Below are positions 28,301-34,622 of a DNA stretch of 35,277 nucleotides, piece by piece. The first letter of the stretch is position 1. The number at the start of each line of letters is the position of its first letter. The position numbers and the translations under genes are program-made. The notes below the pieces were generated by a model that was not told the DNA's origin, made no database searches, and saw nothing but the letters and a program-made list of their open reading frames with translations. The stretch is from Candidatus Thalassarchaeaceae archaeon (lineage in GTDB: Archaea > Thermoplasmatota > Poseidoniia > Poseidoniales > Thalassarchaeaceae), in contig JAQXFF010000185.1 in assembly GCA_029250425.1 (NCBI GenBank), positions 1-35,277 of the forward strand. Direction: 5' to 3'.

Positions 28301-30834
28301 CTACAGCACCCACTAGTGCAGATTTATTGGATCAAACATGGGACGCACGTTTGCCCAATTGGCAGCGCGAAACAATCGACCTGAATTCACATAATGGTCA
28401 ACCACTGGTTGATGGGACTCCCTATTGGGCCGTGATTGTCATTGAATATCCAGATGGTAGCATCGGAGAGCCCAGTTCACCGTTTGGTCCTGCAACTCCA
28501 ACAAACGAAGTCCCCGCTCCACCTGCATGGGCAGATGGAGGACCCGTTCCATACGAGGAGGGTGGCCAAGACGGCGACTTGTTCCTAGAATGGGCACCAT
28601 GCACAGAATTGGATGCAGCAGTGACCAGATTCTGGCCATCGCACCAACCGATTAATGGCAACCCGATTGGATTGCCTCGTAGCTTTGAACTTGCACATGA
28701 CGCAGGAAATAACACGACCATCAGCCCACCCAATGGTGCAGGACATCCATTCTGGGTTGCCTTCACCTGTGTGGATGAGAGTGGGCAACATGATCCTGAA
28801 AATGCCACGATCATCGGCCCAATTGTACCAACTGGGGGCGTTGACGATGGTACAGCCCCATTACCAATTGAGGACATTGATGCATGGGACACCCCCGATG
28901 ATGAGGGTGGCCGAATCAATGTTACTTGGACTGCAAATTTAGAGGAGGATTGTTCATGGTACACCGTATTCATTACTCCAGCAGTATCTGAAAACCCACC
29001 TGATTGGGCAGACGATGCGGACATTGCTAGAATTGTTGTTCCATGTGTGTTCAGACAATCAGATAACTACACAATTGAGGTTGTTATTGACGAGATTGCA
29101 GGAGCCTACCTCATTGATTTGATGCCATATTGGATTACCGTAGTCGCTTCAGATAACTGGGCCAATGTTGATCATTGGAATGTTACATGGGTTCAGGCCT
29201 TCAGTGTGCAGAATACTGTAGGCGTCGACCCACCTCCCCGCGTAGAGGATTTACAGGCTTGGGATCACCCTGACGATGATGGTTCGGCTATCGATGTACA
29301 GTGGTCACCAACAACTGTCAATGACTTTGCCTTCTACACCGTTTGGGCAAGTGAACACCCTCTCGAAAATGTTGCCTTCAAGTGGATGGAATGTGAAGAA
29401 AACCCAGCGGACTGCGGTCTCTTGGTCATTCAGCAGCAGCGCCAATCATGGCAAGGTCCAATGAACATCGTCCTTGAAAAGGCACTGTATGGCGGCAATA
29501 CGCTTGAGGAGTCAACCGCTTCTGACATCATCCCAAATCAACCGATTTGGGTTACAGTAACGATTCATGATATCAAGGGTAACGCATTCTTGACAAACCT
29601 CGGAGAACACATGACATTGGTGACCCCAATTGACAATTCTGGAGACGTCATCGCTCCAGATCGGTTGCCAGAACCAGAAGTTGTGGACAGACCTGATGAT
29701 AATGGCAATGGTTTGCAAGTCGGCTTTTCCATCAGTGATGCAAGCGATTTAGACCACTACGAGATTTATGCAGATACCATTCCATTTACCGACGTAGGAA
29801 ACCGAGAACCAGCATTGATTGTCAACCGAGATGGTGAGATTAGCGGCATCGGGCAGGGCGGTGGATTTGGTCAAGGTGGACCTGGTGGTGGTAGACAGGC
29901 ATCAACGTCAATCACCATCGAACTCACATCATTGTCCACTGGCCGTAATATTGAACCTGGGGTGATGACATGGGTTGCAGTTGTACCTGTTGATTCATCT
30001 GGAAATGCATGGCTAACAGATCTCAATGTGGGTCGAGCTACTGCGATTGATGATAGTCTAACTGACCCGGGTTTGCATCTTCCTGAAATCACTGGAATCA
30101 TCGCAACATGGAATGAGGATCGCGATGAAATAATAGTAGAATGGGATGAATCCAATGACCCACAGGTAGTCGGTTACATCATCCATTTGAACCCTGAGTA
30201 TTTCGAAGATATACGTTCTGCCTTCTATCAATTTGATATGGCACAAGGGACACGTTCTACAATCACTCCAATGCCTTTACCTATGCAAGAGACGAATAAT
30301 CCTGCTCCGTTTGATGTCAATGGGACTTGGTATGTATCCGTGGTTGCATACGACGGAGAAGTCACACGATTTGGAGTCACTTCTGTATCTGTACAGAATT
30401 GGACATCAGATGCCCTAGGGTCAGACGGTGGAATTGACGAAGAAGGTTCGAGTGATTGGTGGAATGAACTCAGCCCAATGGAAATGGCATTGATGGCTGT
30501 TCTCACACTGATGATCATCCTTCTTTCAATGATAATCGTCGGTCGTTTGCGAAAGGCGAACTACAACCCATTACAACATGCTACCCCCAATTGGGAATTA
30601 CAGGTTGAGGATTGGGGCGGTGACAATTATGAGACTACAATGGAACCTGAAGTGAACTTTGGTGATACTTTGACGCCTGCGGCAACAACAATCAAGGAAA
30701 CCGTATCGCCACCTGCGAATTTCACACCTTCATCCCCTCCCATGGATGATCTTGAATCACTCGCAGGTGACCTTCTTGGAGAATCAGCAAAGGAAGATTC
30801 GTTGGACACTTCGTTCCTCGATGATTTGCTGTGA
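22324..30834 (+). CDS. Giant secreted beta-propeller/Fn3-like surface protein with membrane anchor
   Basis: The 2836-residue protein has a signal peptide (about 1-32, cut after TASA), a beta-rich N-terminal domain to about 170, and then some 1600 residues of propeller-type repeats. Typical units are GILRYDLTTDEWLSPW near 884, GVERYDYNNNTWLSTW near 1130, GVARYNVATSTWLNDW near 1236 and GVQRYDTSTGQW near 1519, usually followed by a GLP-x-N turn and a LWIGT-like strand. From about 1945 there are at least five Fn3-like modules marked by PDD-x-G (near 1957, 2186, 2311, 2455; a weaker one near 2594). A membrane helix at about 2716-2739 precedes a 97-residue acidic cytoplasmic tail ending DDLL. Many N-x-S/T sites suggest glycosylation. 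It probably is a cell-envelope adhesin or binding protein. No protease or hydrolase motif is recognised. Confidence 0.88.
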   Translation: MTTASRRHAFTLVSLMILASWTPLAALPTASAHVGIVAEWGSEGSNDTGWLRMDATGADVSTGQMAMSNLMLDFAPGAEISNLSFEVRVNGSNGTWIEEPQLFLPDAPASVLDWRGLGSLGQQNDFMNGDPHSGRLSPNSDANAGWVLPGGSTVTDVVIEALRPADAYITTYRFDMDIQDSVLHPDDGRLYVIANNSIIQIDANNNPEMIHGFDTEQNCEEPLDLAIDAAEAHLHVTCSGGSINVYSLDDSSLIGNYSSPFGETIHQIESVGPGYLVASNGRTLWQVTIGANLASTWVDVGTLSTSDGITPATDILVVSTDVWIATDGAGLFHYSGGGMGIQQYDSQNVLPSDSVVDLEIAGTYLLIGLADAGVARRDLSSGNWVATWNTGNWLLSDDVKSISSVQGWVHILADDVVYSYNTTSLSFSSTWTISDLGLARTTGQSLIPWPSGGSRSPLNHSVLVGDGSGTFAILEPHSPGHGSNQGSWDQLVLASGPSVTEMNAAVELNGILYISGSHEDEGNTIERFNIAQYRWMPSISVPSVGDILCLATDGTDLYVGTEDAGVLQMTSAQQGGPIVMSNQSWDTSTGLSANEVNGLGHDVLTGQMIAIHPVSGMSIIDTNSTVVNQTWTTTNGGLATNQMNSLAVRGGIAYLGTNNQGVERIDIDNSTRLSPWTSTGLDDLDSMPIAIDDETLYLGIYGYGVLVYNVSSGEQTDLWQRRGGNGGPGGGNNNQIPSNNVLSLAVLSPGTVLVGTMNGGARHTSSGWTSMGNTGNEFADEFYDWDFDNQYIYAATETGACQWSRSNLAFQKCWDDNPDGLPAQFVYAVELIEPNRLWVGHYEGAGVIDTANDTVIKAWQAGTETNNAKTVVIGDIAYIGYDGIGILRYDLTTDEWLSPWDSATSNLLESNGVTAMVQDINPNRLWVGGDMGLNLIDVVNGTLEEDWDSGANSGGITLSNQEPAELVIVGDTMYYLQVRFGNNGYSSNDNVYRYDVANMTQLSTLDVGDEEGSSGILHGMGAVGDIIHFGMSDTQQWWESGYMMRWNHTSSSWMGSIEASGQVERVNAQFAGDCDPTPTNCHLYAAYGDTPLHQVDMNGTLVRSWDNSVIEGPIRGIVTWDGTVLFGTESGVERYDYNNNTWLSTWEENNGLPNNVEETVYSMKAIGDDLWISTMGSSGWNRNSNILQLNGTTGQWTVHDVGSGSIPEGYGADIGVCNDIVHVALNRWAQWGSQGGVARYNVATSTWLNDWSQGQNGLPHDNAVAIACDEAYGIVYIGFEEDDGSIARYDYVNSRFLAELDEDDNTISEPIFPGAMIHFGGGLLAGHYDGGGITFIGTTGQIVTRVIPFSQGDEATSIVHVPGGQVYEFAIGRAGGSSGYNRVDNLDANGLFPGAWDNLATLSTGRIGEFTGNSTHIWAAPIDDYYSTYGSAILEGEYQANGSIEWNRAWNLNSELVNEMTLDGNTLWITTAGLGLHQINLTTGVYNYTGYPLHGQMDGLAWYGNELVVGLMGTPSTAAGVQRYDTSTGQWGAGKISAGLPSNYVRDFEKIGDHVYIATLAGIGVWNLSADDWEDPMTTADGLPTPFINHLESSNGVLIMGTPAGILTYDPASDSLSTMFGRSQGMVGNSVAGFAPISSSTGALTIFTSHDGEGPTRPGFSEVSVTASTVVGPGGISTSLTFNVLDTTLIDVLPSNDITALASDWWGVHIATDEGPMMHWNGAAAEMEQGAPRSAFADWPVRHMTSDGQNILALSNFGIDRIDPSSPLHTSTRLTTYANLGSSVITQNAIFAVGADGLHIWGQSPAFVKHDRSSILRAEPLMINFGGTAFDVTDQARPGNEIVLINSSNPVTLPMFGTAGPANIPMTQDMLVISSPIGGAATWAASTRLNYSGSWDLAELNANLETLVQSAISNSALSINGRSLHLQLQSPRNGSLEVRLTYDWVRIESPSEMIDLFDRPNDGGGNLTAQWTVTQDHSFAAYRIYLRPGTNWTTAPTSADLLDQTWDARLPNWQRETIDLNSHNGQPLVDGTPYWAVIVIEYPDGSIGEPSSPFGPATPTNEVPAPPAWADGGPVPYEEGGQDGDLFLEWAPCTELDAAVTRFWPSHQPINGNPIGLPRSFELAHDAGNNTTISPPNGAGHPFWVAFTCVDESGQHDPENATIIGPIVPTGGVDDGTAPLPIEDIDAWDTPDDEGGRINVTWTANLEEDCSWYTVFITPAVSENPPDWADDADIARIVVPCVFRQSDNYTIEVVIDEIAGAYLIDLMPYWITVVASDNWANVDHWNVTWVQAFSVQNTVGVDPPPRVEDLQAWDHPDDDGSAIDVQWSPTTVNDFAFYTVWASEHPLENVAFKWMECEENPADCGLLVIQQQRQSWQGPMNIVLEKALYGGNTLEESTASDIIPNQPIWVTVTIHDIKGNAFLTNLGEHMTLVTPIDNSGDVIAPDRLPEPEVVDRPDDNGNGLQVGFSISDASDLDHYEIYADTIPFTDVGNREPALIVNRDGEISGIGQGGGFGQGGPGGGRQASTSITIELTSLSTGRNIEPGVMTWVAVVPVDSSGNAWLTDLNVGRATAIDDSLTDPGLHLPEITGIIATWNEDRDEIIVEWDESNDPQVVGYIIHLNPEYFEDIRSAFYQFDMAQGTRSTITPMPLPMQETNNPAPFDVNGTWYVSVVAYDGEVTRFGVTSVSVQNWTSDALGSDGGIDEEGSSDWWNELSPMEMALMAVLTLMIILLSMIIVGRLRKANYNPLQHATPNWELQVEDWGGDNYETTMEPEVNFGDTLTPAATTIKETVSPPANFTPSSPPMDDLESLAGDLLGESAKEDSLDTSFLDDLL

Positions 30835-30883
30835 GTCAGAGGCGTGCTTTGAAGCCCAGTAGAACATACGGAGGCTGAGTCCT

Positions 30884-31627
30884 ATGGATGACAGCACATC
30901 GATTGGTGCATCGGTATTCACCACATTGCGTTGGAAGGATGGGCATGTCGCATGGCTAGAGAACCACCTACAACGCCTTCGTTCACATGCAGATAGACTT
31001 GGAATTACATGGCCAGCCGATTTCCGCGAACGCCTCGCGAGTACCCAGCCAACAGGTGAGGGGAACCTCTGCCGGATACAATTGAGCCGAGAAGGCAGCA
31101 TTACCGTTTCACTTAGGGGCACAAAATATTCACCCTCACCATTGTGTGCAGTATCGCATACAGCCCCCCGTTTTACTCGAAAGGTGCAAGGGACGAAACA
31201 TGCTGATTGGACACCTTACCAAGATGCGCGTAGTGTAGCGGTGAGTGCAGGTGCGGATATTGCATTGCTCGTTCATGATGGCGTGGTTGTTGATGGCGAT
31301 CGGTGCACACCAATCATTCTCGATTCAGATGGTGTAGCATTTGCTCCATCGGTGGATGGTGGTGGAATTGATTCCATCACACTCAGTATTTTGGCTCCTG
31401 CAATTGAATCCGCAGGCATCCCATTTCGATATGCTCGTTTGACTGAAAAATTACTGGGTCGTGCGAGTGAATTAATTGTTGTTGGAACCGGTGTGGGTGT
31501 TGCTTGGCTTGACGAAATAGACACTCAAAATGTGGGTTCTGGTTTACCCGGGCCTCTGTACGAAACTTGTAGTGCTGCCTTTGATACTGCACTTGCTGAT
31601 GCTTGGACTTCATTGGATGTGAGTTGA
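30884..31627 (+). CDS. pabC: Class IV PLP enzyme, aminodeoxychorismate lyase-like (PabC)
   Basis: This 247-residue fold-type IV PLP enzyme probably cleaves 4-amino-4-deoxychorismate to p-aminobenzoate and pyruvate. Features are SVFTTLRWKDG at the start, ENHLQRLRSHADRLG, the likely Schiff-base lysine in QGTKHADWTPYQDAR (K105), and GTGVGVAWLDEID near the end. The conserved glutamate after the following strand appears as aspartate (VVDGDRC, D137), and the usual 20 N-terminal residues before GxxVFxTLR are short. The start is supported by CGGAGG nine bases upstream, with an in-frame stop further up. Its TGA overlaps the ATG of pabBA by one base, and this neighbour decides the call over branched-chain or D-amino acid aminotransferase. 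Confidence 0.8.
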   Translation: MDDSTSIGASVFTTLRWKDGHVAWLENHLQRLRSHADRLGITWPADFRERLASTQPTGEGNLCRIQLSREGSITVSLRGTKYSPSPLCAVSHTAPRFTRKVQGTKHADWTPYQDARSVAVSAGADIALLVHDGVVVDGDRCTPIILDSDGVAFAPSVDGGGIDSITLSILAPAIESAGIPFRYARLTEKLLGRASELIVVGTGVGVAWLDEIDTQNVGSGLPGPLYETCSAAFDTALADAWTSLDVS

Positions 31628-33861
31628 TGAAGTCAATCAGTGTAGTCACAGATCGAAATGATTTCACCCTTGATCTATTGGTCAAACTTCGACAAGAGAA
31701 ACTTAGCAGTAAATATGGCGCACCTGATGAATTACTTCTTCATTCAGGGGGCCCACAAAGTGACCTTGCTCAACGCAGTTTGTTGATGGGGCCTGCCAAT
31801 TGCAGATACATTGTTCGACAACAACCAGTGGAATCTGAACAGAGGGTTGGGTCAGCACTTAGAGGGGAAATCGATATTCAAGCACATCCAACTCCATTAC
31901 AAATTCACATTGAAGATTGGGATGAGGGGTGGCACAGTCGTGAAATCATTACAGGTTCAAATCTAGCAGATGGCTTGCGTCAGTTGTCCAAGACATTATT
32001 GCCATCCATTGAGGATGGGTTTCAAGCTGGTGGTTTTGCAGGATTATTGACCTATGATATGGTACAGCATACTGAACCATTGCGTTTGCAACATACACCT
32101 GCTGATGAATCAATATTGATGATTCTTTATCGAGCAGATCGGTGGATTATACACAATCACCTTGATGCATCAATTTCAATCCAATCGGCAATAATTGATG
32201 ATCAATGGGTCGCCGAAGTCGAATCAATTCTGAATTCAGGTATATCCCCCAGGGGTCCACCTTCGCCCCCGCGCGCGAGAATACCAGAAACAGAATCGGA
32301 TGCAGAACACGCTGAAAAAGTCCGAATAACGCAGGCCGCAATCCGTGAAGGTGTCTTGTATCAGTTGAATTACGGACGCAAATGGTCGGCTGAAATTGAG
32401 TCTCCATGGGACGTATTCGACCGTTTAGAAAGAGACAACCCAGCACCCCTTTCGAGTTGGTTACATTCTCCAGATTTGCAACTCGCTATTGCCAGTAGTA
32501 GTCCGGAATTATTGCTTAAGCAAGATGGGAAAACAGTTTCAACACGTCCAATCAAAGGCACACGCCCACGTGGAGATGATTCTGAGCACGATGCAAATTT
32601 ACGCGGTGAATTGGTTGGCAGCCGAAAGGAAATCGCGGAACATCTCATGCTTGTAGATCTTGAGCGCAACGACCTTGGCCGGATTTGTTTGCCTGGAAGT
32701 GTTCATTGGAAAAGGTGGAGAATTGAATCATATCCACATGTTCAGCATATGGTTAGTGAAGTTGAGGGCACATTGAATGAAAATATGGATGGTTTTGACG
32801 CTCTACAATCTGTATTCCCAGGAGGGAGTATCACAGGCTGTCCAAAGAGTGCCACTATTGCAGCAATCGATGAATTGGAAGCGACACCTAGGCACGCATG
32901 GACGGGCTCAATTGGACACATCGACCCTCGAACGGGACAATCACAGTGGAATATCCTAATCCGTACTTTAGAAGCGAAATTCGATGGTGAGGCTTGGCAA
33001 GCTACTGTACAAGCAGGCGGAGGTTTGGTCATTGGGTCCAATCCATGGCAGGAGGTTGAAGAAGCTAAATGGAAGGCCCAAGCAATTTGTCGAGCAGCAT
33101 GGGATCATTCTCCAGCTGGTGCGACGATTCATTCTCCTAGAGGCACCTCTTCTCTGAATATTCACCCAATTCCGCCAGTAACAGCAGCAGTGCAACATCT
33201 GCTTGCCAGCCGGAATTCTAGTTTAATTCCCCTTTCACCACCAGACGTCCCTGATCCAATTGTTTGGTACCCTGGACTTTCACTGGCTCCAACTACGGGT
33301 AAACGAGTTCTGTTTGTTGACAATTTGGATTCTTTTTCATGGAACATTGTACACGCGTTTGCAACAATAGGTGCAGAAGTCATCATTGTCCCAGGGCGTT
33401 TGGAAATCGATGAGTCAACCTCTTTGTTGGAATCTCTAAACCCTACACACATTGTCCTTGGTCCAGGACCTGGGAGACCTGAGCAATCAGTTCTCACGAT
33501 GGCTTTGGCGCATGCTGCATTGATTGGGCAAACCCCTCCTATTCTCGGGGTTTGTCTTGGTCATCAAGCGATTGGGCTGGCTGCGGGTTGGACACTTACT
33601 CAAACAGAATATGGTGCTGTTCATGGTGTGCCTGACGGGATTCTTACAGGAACTCACTATCATGTGATGACCCGGTATCACAGTCTTGCACTCAAGCCGA
33701 CAAACAATTGTCTAGATGTCACATCTACAGATGCTGCCACCAATCAAATCGTCATGGCATTGACACATCCTGAATTACCAATATTCGGCGTTCAGTACCA
33801 CCCTGAATCGGCAGGTTCGGCCAATGGAACATCAATCTTCGAGGACTTCCTTGGTCAGTAG
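31627..33861 (+). CDS. pabBA: Aminodeoxychorismate synthase, PabB-PabA fusion
   Basis: The 744-residue protein joins a chorismate-binding synthase (1-500) to a class I glutamine amidotransferase (about 558-744). It makes aminodeoxychorismate from chorismate and glutamine. The synthase part has the PabB-type nucleophile lysine in TRPIKGTRPRG (K310), where anthranilate synthase has alanine, plus LMLVDLERNDLGR and FPGGSITGCPK. The amidotransferase part has VDNLDSFSWN, LGPGPGRPEQS, the nucleophile elbow GVCLGHQAIG (C643) and QYHPES (H725, E727), a full triad. The order, synthase first and amidotransferase last, is opposite to the common PabA-PabB fusion. ATG 31627 overlaps the PabC-like stop by one base. 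The pair forms a complete pABA branch. Confidence 0.92.
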   Translation: MKSISVVTDRNDFTLDLLVKLRQEKLSSKYGAPDELLLHSGGPQSDLAQRSLLMGPANCRYIVRQQPVESEQRVGSALRGEIDIQAHPTPLQIHIEDWDEGWHSREIITGSNLADGLRQLSKTLLPSIEDGFQAGGFAGLLTYDMVQHTEPLRLQHTPADESILMILYRADRWIIHNHLDASISIQSAIIDDQWVAEVESILNSGISPRGPPSPPRARIPETESDAEHAEKVRITQAAIREGVLYQLNYGRKWSAEIESPWDVFDRLERDNPAPLSSWLHSPDLQLAIASSSPELLLKQDGKTVSTRPIKGTRPRGDDSEHDANLRGELVGSRKEIAEHLMLVDLERNDLGRICLPGSVHWKRWRIESYPHVQHMVSEVEGTLNENMDGFDALQSVFPGGSITGCPKSATIAAIDELEATPRHAWTGSIGHIDPRTGQSQWNILIRTLEAKFDGEAWQATVQAGGGLVIGSNPWQEVEEAKWKAQAICRAAWDHSPAGATIHSPRGTSSLNIHPIPPVTAAVQHLLASRNSSLIPLSPPDVPDPIVWYPGLSLAPTTGKRVLFVDNLDSFSWNIVHAFATIGAEVIIVPGRLEIDESTSLLESLNPTHIVLGPGPGRPEQSVLTMALAHAALIGQTPPILGVCLGHQAIGLAAGWTLTQTEYGAVHGVPDGILTGTHYHVMTRYHSLALKPTNNCLDVTSTDAATNQIVMALTHPELPIFGVQYHPESAGSANGTSIFEDFLGQ

Positions 33862-33904
33862 AACTACGAAGTGTTCAAGATATGTCTTCGGCTCGAACCG
33901 TTTG

Positions 33905-34267
33905 ATGGCAACTTGTCGCCTATGCAAAGGGCAGTATCCAACGGACCAATTCATTGATGGAAATGGCCCTCGACACTTGGTCTGTGTCCGCTGTGCGGTT
34001 GAAGAAGGATATCTACCAGCAGAAGATGTTCCAAACCTCTACGATGAGCGAACTGCATTGGCCCGGATGTCTTTATTCGCTAGACGCTATGGATCAATTT
34101 TCTGGCTATTTGGTGGTTGGATCATATGGGTTCTTTTCTTCCAAGGCATCGAGTTGTGGGGCAATTTACTCCTTGTCGCTTTGTTATTGTCAACTCTCTT
34201 GGTTCCAGTTTTGTTCTTTTTACGAACTGCTAAATTCCGTGCACAACTTCGTCAATTAACCCCGTAA
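33905..34267 (+). CDS. Small zinc-ribbon membrane protein
   Basis: The 120-residue product begins with a four-cysteine zinc site, MATCRLCKGQYP followed by LVCVRCAVEEGY, then a linker and two membrane helices, SIFWLFGGWIIWVLFFQGIE and LLLVALLLSTLLVPVLFFL. It ends in a short basic tail. The N-terminal knuckle probably faces the cytoplasm. ATG 33905 starts right before the first cysteine; an upstream frame from 33824 overlaps pabBA and adds an unlikely basic stretch. It follows pabBA by 43 bases and may be co-transcribed, but no link to pABA synthesis is evident. No family function is recognised. Confidence 0.68.
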   Translation: MATCRLCKGQYPTDQFIDGNGPRHLVCVRCAVEEGYLPAEDVPNLYDERTALARMSLFARRYGSIFWLFGGWIIWVLFFQGIELWGNLLLVALLLSTLLVPVLFFLRTAKFRAQLRQLTP

Positions 34268-34345
34268 TAGGCATTTTGTCAGTTTGGGGCTGTTGAGGCA
34301 ATCGAACATATTGTTGATATAGGGTCAGTTCAAGCGGTAGGTTAG

Positions 34346-34364
34346 AGGGAACACCGGGTTCCCT
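34346..34364 (+). ncRNA. Hairpin A of a covarying pair
   Basis: AGGGAAC and GTTCCCT pair perfectly (7 bp) around the loop ACCGG. The same 7-bp stem, 5-base loop design occurs 222 bases downstream with one compensated base pair. Whether it belongs to a small RNA or an mRNA leader is not decidable here. Confidence 0.4.
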
Positions 34365-34567
34365 ATGAATGAACAGTGACAGAATTGACTGCAATTGGGG
34401 GCATAAACAAGATACTGCAAGGAAATATGGAAGGCGAGCAAGTCTCGTTGGAGCGTGAAACCGCACCATATTTCTGGACAGATAGTTGCGATAAGACCCA
34501 GCGCAAGCATTCGAACCCACAGATCCTCCCAGAGAGTTTGTCAGAAAAGCTGGCTTTTCCTGGAAAG

Positions 34568-34586
34568 AGAGAACAGTGGGTTCTCT
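34568..34586 (+). ncRNA. Hairpin B of a covarying pair
   Basis: AGAGAAC and GTTCTCT pair perfectly (7 bp) around AGTGG. Compared with hairpin A, the third stem pair changes from G-C to A-T while pairing is kept, and loop bases A, G, G are shared. It ends 36 bases before the ATG of the downstream gene. Confidence 0.4.
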
Positions 34587-34622
34587 GAAAATGGTTTACA
34601 AAAAAAAAGGAAGTGAAATGAA

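Larger units (their letters stand above)
34268..34622 (+). other. Leader/intergenic region with paired hairpins
   Basis: The 355 bases between the zinc-ribbon gene and the Gly-Gln repeat protein hold no convincing gene; a GTG-started 70-codon frame at 34376-34588 has no SD and no family look. Two hairpins of the same design lie near each end (34346-34364 and 34568-34586). A third, weaker one (GAAAAG/CTTTTC around CTGG, near 34543-34558) stands just before the second. A purine-rich AAGGAAGTGAA directly before the ATG at 34623 is the ribosome site. The region may be a structured mRNA leader or an independent small RNA. Confidence 0.5.

Noticed and set aside
31627..33861. Anthranilate synthase TrpE-TrpG
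   Set aside because: The PIKGT lysine is the mark of aminodeoxychorismate synthase, and a PabC-like gene overlaps it.
34376..34588. GTG-started 70-codon frame before the Gly-Gln protein
   Set aside because: No ribosome site or family resemblance, and it runs through two hairpins; better read as leader or RNA.
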